Below are positions 1-8,997 of a stretch of DNA of 64,000 nucleotides, in pieces (the first letter of the stretch is position 1; each line of letters opens with the position of its first letter). The notes below the pieces were generated by a model. The model was not told the DNA's origin. It did no database searches and saw only the letters and a list, made by a program, of their open reading frames with translations. Position numbers and translations under genes: made by a program. This DNA comes from Unio delphinus (Eukaryota > Mollusca > Bivalvia > Unionida > Unionidae). The DNA lies in assembly GCA_029339505.1 (NCBI GenBank), contig JAQISU010000234.1, forward strand, positions 368,501 to 432,500. Reading direction: 5' to 3'.

Positions 1-137
1 TCGGAGATGTTTTTAAAAAAAACGAGGAGGTGATATCGCAGCCAAATTGGCAAAGCTCCCTGGAACCCCATGGGCAAAGTACCCCGGAGAAAAACACCTT
101 CCAGGATATAGCTATTGTGGCCCCAGAACACGATTAG
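1..137 (+). CDS. Zinc-ribbon protein, 3' end only
   Basis: C-terminal part of the gene seen in full at 50369-50662 (minus strand). The N-terminal cysteine pairs lie outside the window. Its frame ends at about 137 and overlaps the PLA2 gene in another frame. An A-rich stretch at 15-23 holds a possible -1 frameshift site linking the two frames. Confidence 0.6.
   Translation, partial: GDVFKKNEEVISQPNWQSSLEPHGQSTPEKNTFQDIAIVAPEHD
17..23 (+). other. Possible -1 ribosomal frameshift site (A AAA AAC)
   Basis: In the zinc-ribbon frame the codons are ..A AAA AAC, a classical slippery heptamer. A -1 slip here moves exactly into the PLA2 frame, which has no clear ATG of its own upstream of the catalytic region. 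The alternative is a 1-bp indel in an A-run. The same sequence is at 50483-50489 in the other arm. Confidence 0.4.
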
Positions 138-382
138 ATATCAGACTTGATGATCAAAATCAACCCCGACCCGGCGAGTATCCGATAAACGCTATTGATA
201 AGGCGTGTCATGCTCATGATGTTGCATATAAAAGTAGTAATCTGCAAAACAGGCATCTCGCGGATGTGAAATTAATTCATGCGTTAAATGCTGTTCCAGA
301 TAAATCTTTGAAAGAAAAATTGACTTCGTGGTTGGTAAAATCAGCTATGAAAGGCAAATTGATGATGGGCGCTGGTAATTAA
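47..382 (+). CDS. Parvovirus-type phospholipase A2 domain protein
   Basis: Secreted-type PLA2 fold as found in parvovirus VP1 unique regions and in adintoviruses, where it is thought to breach membranes during entry. Counted from the TTG at 47, the calcium-loop motif YCGP is at about residues 23-26 and the catalytic helix motif CHAHDVAY at 54-61, with His57-Asp58 as the catalytic pair. No ATG precedes these motifs in this frame; the frame is open upstream to about position 17. Translation may therefore enter from the zinc-ribbon gene by frameshift, or a homopolymer base has changed. The gene is followed after 4 bp by the integrase. Confidence 0.8.
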   Translation: MAKLPGTPWAKYPGEKHLPGYSYCGPRTRLDIRLDDQNQPRPGEYPINAIDKACHAHDVAYKSSNLQNRHLADVKLIHALNAVPDKSLKEKLTSWLVKSAMKGKLMMGAGN

Positions 383-386
383 TAAT

Positions 387-1337
387 ATGGAATCTATTTA
401 TTATTCTCCGAGAGGATACTGGAAGGGTAAAGCAGCAATCAGTAAACTCGCCAGCGCCGCAAAAGTGAAAAAGGCTATTGCGGCTAATTGGTTATCCAAA
501 CAGGCTATATGGCAAATTTATCTACCGCGTCCTAAACAAATCAATTTCTCGCATTTTGATCTTACCGGACCTAATGAAGTTCATCAAGCTGATTTATTGT
601 TTTTACCACATAACAACGGTTACAAATACGTGCTAACCGTAGTTGACGTTGCGAGTGTACAAACAAGCAGAACCGCTAAAAACAAAATCATCACCTGAAG
701 TTGCTTCTGCATTTGAAAGGATTTATCGACGATGACAACAACGCTGGCCAAATCTGTTACAAGTTGATCCTGGCAAGGAATTTCAAGGCGCTTTTTTATC
801 AGCGATGAAACATCACAATGTCACCATCAGACATACTGCGCTACATCGCGATCAGGCAATTGTTGAACGATTGAATCGGACGATTGCTGAGCGGTTTTTT
901 GGATATCAATACGCGAAGGAGTTTATTCAGGATAAAAGATCCCGTGAATGGGTTAAGAGATTACCAGCTGTGATTACCGCGCTCAATAACGAGATTACTC
1001 GAACAATTAACATGAAACCTGTCAACGCGATTAAGAAAGCGTCTATACCTAAAATGGAAATCCAAGGAATTTCACAAAAAGATTTCCGAGAACAAATTCT
1101 TGGTAGTAATGTCACTGTAATGTATTTATACGAACCAGGAGAGCTTGAGGGTGGTAAAAAAGAGCTACTGATCCTATATGGAGTGTCACCGTACATAAAA
1201 TATCTAGTATAACACGATCAACTGGTAGACCAGCAATCTATAAATTGGATTCAACTGCCCCTCAGCGAGGATTTACTCGACAACAACTACAGGTAATTCA
1301 CGAGGATACTCAGTTACCACCGCGTGGTCTTAACTAG
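387..1337 (+). pseudogene. Polinton-type RVE integrase (broken)
   Basis: DDE integrase that would insert the linear viral genome. The first catalytic Asp lies in the motif QADLLF (codon 591-593), the second in VDPGKEF (766-768), and the Glu in VERLNRT (865-867), 32 residues after the second Asp. The C-terminal domain after a GELEGG motif resumes in another frame and ends at a TAG at 1335-1337. Lesions: a frameshift near 656, an in-frame TGA at 733-735 (CGA CGA TGA context), and a frameshift in the A6 run near 1155. All three also occur in the right-arm copy. The stop overlaps the stop of the convergent polymerase-HNH gene. Confidence 0.87.
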
Positions 1338-1545
1338 CACCCCTTCGTCTGTTGCACTCAAGACAAGTCAGCATAACGTTATCTCTGATATGACCAATGC
1401 TGCTATTCTTTCTGTCTAAGGTAAATTGGCGAGGATCTTTATCCGAATACTGCCAACGCATTATACAATTGCAACTCGCGCAGTGATTATTTTGTTGTTG
1501 CTTCAGCGTAATTATTAATTCATCATCAATATCAAATTCTCGTTG
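1330..1545 (-). pseudogene. HNH zinc nuclease tail of the polymerase fusion (remnant)
   Basis: Only the last ~65 codons of the replication gene survive in this arm. Reading on the minus strand, a C-x2-C pair, an FT-DR box, GHIRDNV and a second C-x2-C pair (TCLEC) form an HNH-type zinc nuclease domain. The remnant ends with TAA at 1332-1330, overlapping the integrase stop. The upstream end is the deletion junction at about 1545. Compared with 48961-49176 it has a Val-to-Leu change. Confidence 0.65.
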
Positions 1546-1550
1546 TTTAC
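1540..1550. other. Junction of a 4.5-kb deletion
   Basis: Here the left arm jumps from the mirror of about 48960 to the mirror of about 44447. The two breakpoints in the intact arm share TTT, and the junction keeps one copy, which fits microhomology-mediated end joining. The lost segment held the HNH endonuclease, zinc-finger protein and nearly all of the polymerase-helicase. Confidence 0.8.
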
Positions 1551-2561
1551 CTACTAAGTTCCCTTGTATTATGACGTCAAAGGAATTTGTCGTCTGCTAT
1601 ATTACCTGTAGAGAGGTATAATTGACATGTGCACGCCCCACGTGACTGTAATAGAGTATAATACATGTGTTTCGTTAGAGTTGTATTTTTATAATTCTAA
1701 AATGTTTTATTGTCGCTTGGGCTAAAACTGTATTATTTAAACAGTTGTATTTATTTAGACCATCTATTAATACACTTTCAGTACAGACGTTCTTTATAAT
1801 CTAGCGCATTTTACCTATGTTCGCTCAGCCGGAACGCGAGTGTTTCCCACTCATTGAAGTAGGTGGGCGTGGTTAAAATTCCTTGTATACAGCCCTTTAT
1901 GAACTAATCGATAATGCATTTTTGTCTAGAGAATTAGAACAGGGAAAATATACGTTGTTATTTAAAAACTATATTATTTTGTTTAATGTTTCATTTAAAA
2001 TATTTGTCTAATTTAACTGCTGTGAAACAGCATTAATAAGTAATAAGGAAATAAAATAACATACCCATGAATCAACGCTGCTGTAATAGTCGCCTTATAT
2101 AGTATATCAAAGGTATAAAGCTTGGGACTTTCGAAGGCCAATGCGACCGATCAAAACTAACCAACGCCATTAACCCAGGCGTGTGGTTTTCTTTTGTTCA
2201 CAATCATGCAACCGGGTTAATTTAATTGGGTTGCTTTTGATTGGTTGGTTGGCCGTAGAAAATCCACCCCGTCGTTTCACGTTTGTGCTGTCTTGTGCCG
2301 TCCCACATCGTTACATCACAAATTCCATCATCGTTTCATTGAATATATCCATCCTTAATTAAGTACATGTTGTGACGTCACCCCAAGCATATCTTCTGGG
2401 CGGTCTAAGATGGCGTTTGCCACCTTAGGCCTCCCGCCGGAGATGTATGCTTCGGGTCCCCTTGGGCTTACTTGGATGTGAAGGCAACCAAGGAGTTCCA
2501 AAGATGTGTTGTCGTATATGTAACCTCTGGGTCTCTCTGATGTCATAGGGCGCCAGCGAGA
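1551..2561. promoter_or_regulatory. Central non-coding block of the element (left copy)
   Basis: About 1 kb without a convincing gene. Minus-strand TATATAAGG is at 2101-2093. CRE-like TGACGTCA octamers lie at 1572-1579 and 2373-2380, and a one-off version (TGATGTCA) at 2538-2545. The 2373-2545 segment has CRE octamers at both ends in inverted symmetry. The block separates the replication half from the virion half, so it may be a control region, or an inserted host or repeat sequence; I cannot tell. Confidence 0.35.
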
Positions 2562-2622
2562 TTGCCAAATGAGTGTTTTTTGTTTTTTTTAATAATTAGA
2601 GATACAGTATACTATAAAAATA

Positions 2623-2978
2623 TGGATATCAAAGATGTAAATTCTATAATTGCTGAAATTTCAGATTTGAAAAATAGATGGGTAGTATTATCTGAAGATC
2701 TCGACTGCGACAGAATTGCCTCGGAATATGAAGACATAGAGTATCAGTCTAGTAAGGGTCGTTATGTTTTACCGAAGATGTACAGGCTCGTGAAAGGAAT
2801 TCAAAATTCCATTAATGCTTGCTTGTACGGTAACGATATTAACGTATTTATAACGCTATTTAGCACCGTTGAAGCAATACATCAAAAGCTCGGCCAAGAG
2901 TATCAAAAACGAGCTGAAATTAGTTCTAAGGTTCGTGATCTTAGAAAAATATTAAACGAGGAAAAACCAGTATCTTAA
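2623..2978 (+). CDS. Small hypothetical viral protein
   Basis: About 118 residues if the ATG at 2623 (MDIKDVN) is the start; an in-frame upstream extension to 2562 looks non-coding. It is mostly charged and helical, with a predicted coiled-coil-like N-terminus (SIIAEISDLKNRW) and a basic C-terminal helix. No family recognised. It is the first gene of the virion block and intact in both arms, which is unusual here. An AT-rich leader with TATACTATAAAA precedes the ATG. Confidence 0.55.
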
Positions 2979-3046
2979 CCACGTGAGCGTTAGGCTTTCG
3001 GTAAATTTTATTAAAAAATATTTTTTTTTAGCGTTTTTTGTAACAC

Positions 3047-3325
3047 TCACATGGGATTTTCTCCTGAAAGGATACTCAGCAGTCTGGACTTGCCCATGCA
3101 GTTATGTGCATAATGGATGATCTGGTTGTAGTAGCAAGTAATCACCGCGACGCCTCCATTTTCACGTAGTTGTTCTTGTTGCCGCGTCGTTAACACAAAT
3201 CGTTCATCGCCGTTCTCAGATATTACAATTCTGAAACCCCCAGCGATGTTATTTCTGAAACACTCGCGGATAGCGTCGTACAGTTTAACCCTGTCGAAGA
3301 TGGATACGTTAGCTTGATGGTACAT
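3047..3325 (-). CDS. Small hypothetical viral protein, opposite strand
   Basis: 92 residues beginning MYHQANVSIF, intact in both arms (42666-42944). No domain recognised. It contains a phenylalanine/isoleucine-rich core (FRIVISENGDERFVL) that could form a small beta fold. It is the only minus-strand gene in the virion half of this copy and is divergent from the next gene (ATGs 3325 and 3391). A weak AATTAAAA motif lies upstream of its ATG. Confidence 0.5.
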   Translation of the reverse strand: MYHQANVSIFDRVKLYDAIRECFRNNIAGGFRIVISENGDERFVLTTRQQEQLRENGGVAVITCYYNQIIHYAHNCMGKSRLLSILSGENPM

Positions 3326-3364
3326 TATTTAATAACTCATCTTTTAATTGTGATAGTTTCACAT

Positions 3365-3376
3365 TTGAAAAATTAG
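3365..3376 (+). promoter_or_regulatory. Shared upstream motif TTGAAAAATTAG
   Basis: Variant of the motif found before several virion genes, 14 nt before the ATG at 3391. Mirror copy at 42615-42626. Confidence 0.5.
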
Positions 3377-3390
3377 TTCACAAACAATAT

Positions 3391-4301
3391 ATGGTAGGTG
3401 AATCGCTTACAACTAGATTAGCCCGAGAGCGGCCAGCAGCAATTAAAAAGTTTATACCGGTTCAAGACAGACTTCGTGAGAAACTTCAACAACGACAACA
3501 AGATATTCCTGAGCGAGAACGAGCAAAGAAGGCGCCGCTGCTTGATACGCTTGAAAAGATAGCGGCAGAGACCTGACAAACACGCTCAGGGATACAACAG
3601 ATATCAAGTGATATAAAAACTCAACGCGAAATTGAAGAACTCGAAGAAGAACAACAAGGTGCAGCTGGAGGAAAAGATTATTCACCTGAGAATATATTTA
3701 CAGTCGAAGCATTAATGAAATTGAAGGAATCCGTACGGATTACGAATTAACTGATTTTGCTAGAGACAATTTTCCAAAGGGTAAAAGAGAGAATTTATTA
3801 AAAGACGAGTTTAAAAGTTTTATAAAAAACAAAGACACTTGGGCATCAAAAATATATTTAGTGAAACGCGGCGGGAATAAAATCTCGGCGTTGCATCACC
3901 CTGGTTATGGTTACTTTCTAGCTGCGGTTAAAGGCGGTCCACAGCCACCACGTTATACGGAGGATCCAATCCCGGAAGAAATAGACATAAGAGCAGAAGC
4001 CGGTTCTAAGAAAACAAGCGGAAAAGGATATTCGATTGGAAATCCAAAGGATTTCAACGCAACCGTGACATGCCCTGGTAACATCCTCAGTGATATATCA
4101 CGGTTAGAGGTTCTCATCGGAGGGACACGAGCCGGAGATAACTCACCGGAAGTAATTAATGAAGCAGCTGATATCTGTAGACGATTATTTGCCAGCGGTA
4201 TCATGGACATTAATGTACATCGAGAACTCATTGCTGAATTAGTTGAAAATCACAGAGACGCCCTACGTTATGATGAAAATCCTATGGATATAAGCGATTG
4301 A
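3391..4301 (+). pseudogene. Conserved Polinton structural-block protein (broken)
   Basis: One gene of about 300 codons interrupted by a TGA at 3574-3576 (ACC TGA CAA, a probable former CGA) and a frameshift near 3710, both shared with the right arm. The N-terminus is helical and basic (TTRLARERPAAIKKF). The middle has a Glu-rich coil (EIEELEEEQQ), and the C-terminal part resembles a compact domain (ALHHPGYGYFLAAV). The left arm also lacks 99 bp (in frame) near 3501. Function unknown. A homologue of the N-terminus sits in the older element at 56920-57120, so this is a real, conserved gene of the family. Confidence 0.65.
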
Positions 4302-4308
4302 TCACTAA

Positions 4309-4323
4309 TTGAAAAACTACTAG
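4309..4323 (+). promoter_or_regulatory. Shared upstream motif TTGAAAAACTACTAG
   Basis: Ends 12 nt before the ATG at 4336. Same element as at 4825 and 8969 with a 2-base insertion. Mirror copy at 41569-41583. Confidence 0.6.
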
Positions 4324-4335
4324 TTTTATAACAAG

Positions 4336-4806
4336 ATGATTATACACTACAACCATGATCAACCCGTGAGCGTCTACGTGGTGAACTCACGATTGCCTGT
4401 TTATAGAGCATATTACGGAGATGGTTTCGGCAATATCATTGCGGGGTTATTTACAAGAATGGCTCCCAAGATGGCGCCGTTAGCTAAACAATTATCAATG
4501 AAGGCCATTGATATTATTCGTGATAAGGGAACCAGCAAAATCGGAGATTTCGTTGGAAATCTTGCTTGAAAGGCATTTTCTGCCGCGAAAGATAAAATAG
4601 CATCATTGGTGCGAAAGAAACCAGGAATGACTTCGTCATTAGTGCTGCCATCAACTTCAGTGATGCCTGCAAAAATCAGCAAAGCTGCTTCGGTGACTCC
4701 GTCACAATTGACGGCTTCACCGGTAACAGATAGCGCTATCATGAACGCGATAGCAGGAAGTGGTTTGAAACAAAAAAGAAATTCGAAGAATTTTCAACGA
4801 CGATGA
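4336..4806 (+). pseudogene. Small virion-type protein with amphipathic helix (broken)
   Basis: About 156 codons, interrupted by a single in-frame TGA at 4567-4569 (GCT TGA AAG, probably a former CGA) present in both arms. The first half has a glycine-rich hydrophobic stretch (GDGFGNIIAGLF) followed by an amphipathic Met/Lys-rich helix. The second half is Ser/Thr/Pro/Lys-rich. Membrane-active minor virion proteins of adenoviruses and adintoviruses look broadly like this, but I do not recognise a defined family. Confidence 0.5.
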
Positions 4807-4824
4807 TTATAAAGATTTTCACAA

Positions 4825-4837
4825 TTGAAAACACTAG
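4825..4837 (+). promoter_or_regulatory. Shared upstream motif TTGAAAACACTAG (capsid gene)
   Basis: Best form of the motif, 12 nt before the capsid ATG at 4850. Identical to 8969-8981. Mirror copy at 41055-41067. Confidence 0.65.
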
Positions 4838-4849
4838 TATTTTAATAAA

Positions 4850-6273
4850 ATGTTTAAACGAACAGCTGATCCGGCCTTCGATATAGAAGCCCCAGTACCC
4901 AAGGACAATTCCGTCCGCGATTATCAATACTATTCCTATCATGCAATACAACCCGACCTACGATCGCGAATTGAACTACAAGTTCAAGATACCAGTAAAT
5001 ACTTTTGCCATGTGAAGCATTTATTGAAATCGAGGGAAAACTCGTAACAAATGTTGCAGCTGATACACCATATGAAAATGATCCAAATATCCGAGTTGGT
5101 TTTGTTAATAATGGTATAATGGCGTTATTTGAAAGTGCAAGATATCTCATTGATGGAAAAGAAATTGAATCAATAGACCGCGAGGTTGATGTTGCAACAA
5201 CAATAATCGGGCTAGCAAGATACTCCGATGATTATACAAGATCGGCTGGTCCGTCTATGATGTTTGCAAAGGATACCTCTGATAACGCTGACCACCTTCA
5301 ATACATTAAAGTGTTAACACCGCAAGACACTTCAGTTGATAATCAACGAGAAGCAACTAATCCAGAACGTCGAGCTAGACCCGGAGCTGCGTTTGAAATT
5401 ATAAAAGAAGTTAATGATAATTTCAATCTAGGGTTTGCAACACGAGTAGCAGCGTTGCAAAGACCACAACGATATTTTTCATGTGCGATTCCACTCCATC
5501 ACATATTTGGATTCTGCAGAAATGTCAGAAAAGTCATCTATGGAGCCAAACACACAATCGCGTTAGTACGAAAAGGCAATGACAATGATGCAATTTGGCG
5601 TACTGGTGCCGATGAAGGTAAAGTTGTTTTGAGTAAAATAGTATTGTGGATGCCAGTAATGACCCCATCAATTACCATGGAAGAGCGGCTACTTTCATTT
5701 ATGGACACAGGTGGCAAATCATTGATAAGTTGGCTAACAACAACGACTGATGCCAAAGAGGATAATGTTGCTGATACATTTACATGGCACCTGGCATCAA
5801 AACAAGGCGTTTCAGCTCCACGTCATATATTTATAGCGCTGCAGAATCGGGATCGATTAAGCTCCCAAGAACGCAGTCATAAGATATTTAATCGATTAGG
5901 AGTCAAGGAGGTTTCACTGAGAATAAACGGACAACAGGAACCATCTGAGGATATACAACTTGATTACGACACTAACCATATAGCACGTGTGTATCATAGA
6001 ATGCTGTCATATATGGGTCGTGATCAAAATGTTGATACTGGTTTACAAATATCGCAACTTGATTTTAAAAGCCGCTATCCGATTTATTACTTTTCGCTGG
6101 AACATCTTGATTTAACAAGGCAATCCGTTGTTGACATACATTTTAGGGCTCGTATAGCCCCTGGTGGTGTTAATTATAGAGCGGTTGCTGTCATTCTCAG
6201 CGACAAATCAATGCTACTTGAAGGGGCTGGCGGACGAATCAGAATCGTTGATGCACCAGTGGAAAATCTATGA
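4850..6273 (+). pseudogene. Double-jelly-roll major capsid protein (one frameshift)
   Basis: Major capsid protein of about 474 codons, in the Polinton/adintovirus hexon-like family, which builds the icosahedral shell. Recognisable stretches include the N-terminal VRDYQYYSY, ALFESARYLIDGKEIESI, KVIYGAKHTIALV, PRHIFIALQ, YPIYYFSLEHLDL and VDIHFRARI near the end. The gene is open except for a 1-bp frameshift at a short T-run (5003-5006), about 50 codons in, which the right arm shares. The start at 4850 is fixed by the upstream motif. The right copy has an additional stop. Confidence 0.82.
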
Positions 6274-6290
6274 TTTTCAAAAATATGTAA

Positions 6291-6746
6291 ATGAAACTTG
6301 AAGAGTTTCCAAATAGATCAATTGAAAGCATAAATATGTTGTACAATAAAATGACATATAGTGTTGTTAGTGTCAAGCTGACTGATGGTCAGGTCAAGAA
6401 ATTGCGATCAAAATCCGCTAAAGAATGTGGAACAACAATAACGTTAAAACCAGCGCAGATGTCCGGAGGTACTCATAAAATATCACTGACGGATCGTCAA
6501 ATAAAACATTTCAATGATGCGCTAAATAATAAGCGAGGAGTTCAAATAGAATTTTCAAAAGCCGCAGTCGCCAACATGATAAAATCAGGTGGTATATTTC
6601 CATTGTTAGCTGCAATACCAGCATTGATTGCAGCGGCTGCCCCAGCAGTGGCGAAAGCGGCAGCGTTGGGAGCCGTTGGGACCGCAGCAGGGATTGCGTT
6701 GAAAAAGGCAGCTGGGAAAGGATATAAAAAAAGGGAAAGGGTCTAA
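6291..6746 (+). CDS. pX-like minor virion/core protein
   Basis: 151 residues, open in both arms. The N-terminal half has the repeating TDGQ/LTDRQ-type motifs (KLTDGQVKKLR; SLTDRQIKHFN) typical of the small Polinton/adintovirus virion proteins likened to adenovirus pX/pVI. This is followed by a hydrophobic Ala-rich segment (about residues 103-140) and a basic tail (KKAAGKGYKKRER) that could bind DNA or membrane. It lies 17 bp after the capsid stop, suggesting co-expression. The end may be altered by a frameshift in the A-run before the stop, since the next frame stays open into the protease leader. Confidence 0.62.
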   Translation: MKLEEFPNRSIESINMLYNKMTYSVVSVKLTDGQVKKLRSKSAKECGTTITLKPAQMSGGTHKISLTDRQIKHFNDALNNKRGVQIEFSKAAVANMIKSGGIFPLLAAIPALIAAAAPAVAKAAALGAVGTAAGIALKKAAGKGYKKRERV

Positions 6747-6820
6747 GACTACCAGGAACCCCGTATTCATGGTACAGCGGGAGATCCGTGAACGGATCGG
6801 GTCTAAGAATACCAGGAACG
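6739..6820 (+). repeat. 60-bp-spaced direct repeat before protease
   Basis: GGGTCTAAGA followed by (CT or AT)ACCAGGAAC occurs at 6739 and again 60 bp later. It spans the junction between the pX-like gene and the protease and is present in both arms. The sequence stays open in the protease frame, so it may be the decayed Gly/Lys-rich tail of the upstream protein. Confidence 0.5.
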
Positions 6821-6829
6821 GTTTATTAG

Positions 6830-6840
6830 TTGAAAACCCA
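6830..6840 (+). promoter_or_regulatory. Partial shared motif TTGAAAACCCA (protease)
   Basis: First eight bases match the shared virion-gene motif. It sits 9 nt before the ATG at 6850 and supports that start over the ATG at 6769. Mirror copy at 39052-39062. Confidence 0.4.
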
Positions 6841-6849
6841 ATTGTTCCC

Positions 6850-7302
6850 ATGTCCAATTTTGATTTAATTGATGCTGCTAAAAAACTAGTGATAAAAAAC
6901 TTCAGAGGGGTTTTTATGAGAGATCAATTACCAAGAAAACCAAACAGCGTTGAAACCGGTATCATCAATCTTGATAACAGCAGCGGGTCGGGAACTCACT
7001 GGGTTGCATACGCGATTGATCCACGTGGAATTGTCTATTTCGATTCATATGGGTTAGCTCCGCCAAGCGAGTTTATGCGGTATATAAATTCTTCGATGAA
7101 ACTCAAAGAGTTTCCGATTTTTTATTCCACGCTGCCAACACAACAATTAAATGATCCACCGATATGGGGCCGTGAAGTATTAAATGTCCTCGCAGAGATT
7201 TCATTAAAATCCTTTAGATTTCCGTGGAAACCACTTCATATTGTTGTAAACGAATATACCAGTGGGAAATTACAAGGTAATTTTAGAGAATCAATAAATT
7301 AA
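6850..7302 (+). pseudogene. Adenain-like maturation protease, catalytic Cys lost
   Basis: Cysteine protease of the adenovirus type that cleaves capsid precursors. From the ATG at 6850 the N-terminus MSNFDLIDAAKKL is typical. The catalytic His and Asp regions are clear: GSGTHWVAYA and VYFDSYGL.PP. The segment where the family has its nucleophile reads IWGREVLNVL, with Trp (TGG) in place of the expected Cys, so the enzyme should be inactive. This change is in both arms. The rest of the frame is open in this arm. An alternative start at 6769 is possible but less typical. Confidence 0.8.
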
Positions 7303-7311
7303 AAATACTAG
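7299..7311 (+). promoter_or_regulatory. Shared upstream motif variant TTAAAAATACTAG
   Basis: 13 nt before the ATG at 7325, overlapping the protease stop. Mirror copy at 38580-38592. Confidence 0.55.
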
Positions 7312-7324
7312 AGTCTTTATAATA

Positions 7325-8968
7325 ATGATCAATATTTGGGGACAATCTCTGTCAATGTCGGAACCCACCGCGGAAACATCTGCGAGTTCTATCGAGGATG
7401 TAAAAAAAATAATTGAAGATGAAATCGCTGAGACGTTAAATTTAGCAAGTGTTGACCCGAACGAAATAGTTGTATTTCAAGATCGCCAAGGTAAATTGAA
7501 AAGTAGTAATATATCCGCGAATGACATTTTGATACGGCAGCGCGATACCGCTGAAAACTCTATTGCGCTGTATTCTAACGATGGACAACTTAAACCAGGC
7601 GAACTTGTGTCTACGATCACCGACGCGATTGACGTCCACGACAGCATAATTGCCACCCACGGCCGTGAACTGGATGATCATATACGAGGTTATAACAATT
7701 TTCGCAAAAATGTCGTACATAAATTCTTTGGAACCCCGCTTGTGGTTGGCATGACTCTCGCTGAAATTAAAAACTTTCTATCTTTATTCTTTTTTAACAA
7801 GGACGCGGGAAGGATGATGAATGAAAATGAAATCAAGGCAAATTATCTCGATATTTCTAAACTAATAGAAAATCTTGAGAACGTATAAAAACCCACTAAC
7901 GACGTCATTGTTAAGTTTTTTGGAACCCCGCTTGTGGCAGGCATGACTCTCGCTGAAATTAGCGAGTTTATTGGCAAGCATACTCACAATGCCTACGTCG
8001 CTAATAGTTTCTTTGGTGTCCCGGCTACATCTACGATGACTCTCAAAGATATTAATATGTTTATGGTGAGACAAACAACACTTAATACCATCGTTGATAA
8101 ATTTCTTGGGAGAACACCTGTGTCTGAAACCACATCGTTGACAGGCCCAACCCTCGCTGAAGTTAAAAGCGCCATTGACGAACAAAAGCTCACCAGCGAA
8201 ATTGTTAATAAGTTCTTTGAGGGTTCTAAAAGTTACAATATCACGACGACATATTCTCAACTCAACCTTGATTATCAAAGCAAAGAAAATATTAGACTTG
8301 ACATCCTTTTGTATAAATTTCTTGAAGACCGCGATCATAAGATATTGAAACATGAAGAAATAAAAAAAAACTATCTCGATATTTACGACGATATTCTTAA
8401 ACTAAAAGAAGATTTTAAAAAGGTACAAAACCCCACCAACGACGTCGTTGGAAAGTTTTTGGGAACCCCACTTATGGCAGTCATGACTCTCGCTGAAATT
8501 ATCGCGGCTATCAATGAAAGTAAAACAACAGTTAATGCCGTCAAAGATGATTTTACAAAAATGACCGAACGACTCGATAAAGTAAAGATTCCACACCGCG
8601 TAACAACCGTTGATAACATCGTATACACAGTTGCCAGTGGAACCTTTGATTGGATCCAAGGAAATGAAAATAGTTTATTTTTTCACAGCAAATATGGTAG
8701 TATACCGGGTTGTTATCGATTTACAATAATACATCGCCGTAAATTTGATTTGGGAGTCAGCCCGATGTATATAACAGGTGTTAACACAGTGACGTATATA
8801 AACGATATGATACCAGCAGCACCCGACCGAATAAGATCCCCTATTAGGATTGATATAACTACATCCGACGGGCCAGCGGCAGGGATTATGGAGCCGCTAC
8901 CCTGGACGCTAGAATTCGTATCCGGTATTCCCCCCACCAACCATGAAACCAGGTACACAATCGAATAA
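7325..8968 (+). pseudogene. Fiber-like repeat protein (one nonsense codon)
   Basis: About 548 codons with a single TAA at 7886-7888. The equivalent position of another internal repeat reads CAA, so this is a CAA-to-TAA change. A module of roughly 15 residues recurs: KFFGTPLVVGMTLAEI near 7719-7770, a second at about 7908-7970, degenerate forms near 8005, 8090 and 8205, and KFLGTPLMAVMTLAEI at 8450-8500. Coil-like linkers separate the copies. The last ~150 residues lack repeats, are rich in beta-type sequence, and could form a globular head. Repeats plus a terminal head next to the capsid genes suggest a vertex fiber or receptor-binding spike, by analogy with adenovirus only; no family is recognised. 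Confidence 0.6.
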
Positions 8969-8981
8969 TTGAAAACACTAG
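8969..8981 (+). promoter_or_regulatory. Shared upstream motif TTGAAAACACTAG
   Basis: Identical 13-mer to the capsid-gene motif, 16 nt before the ATG at 8998. It begins immediately after the previous stop. Mirror copy at 36909-36921. Confidence 0.65.
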
Positions 8982-8997
8982 CGGGTTTAAAATAACA

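Noticed and set aside
2355..2546. 63-residue minus-strand frame, intact in both arms
   Set aside because: Short, no domain, inside the CRE-bracketed non-coding segment; both copies being open is expected from recent duplication.
4739..4951. Open frames antisense to the capsid and neighbouring genes
   Set aside because: Shadows of the recognised genes; no upstream motif or homology.
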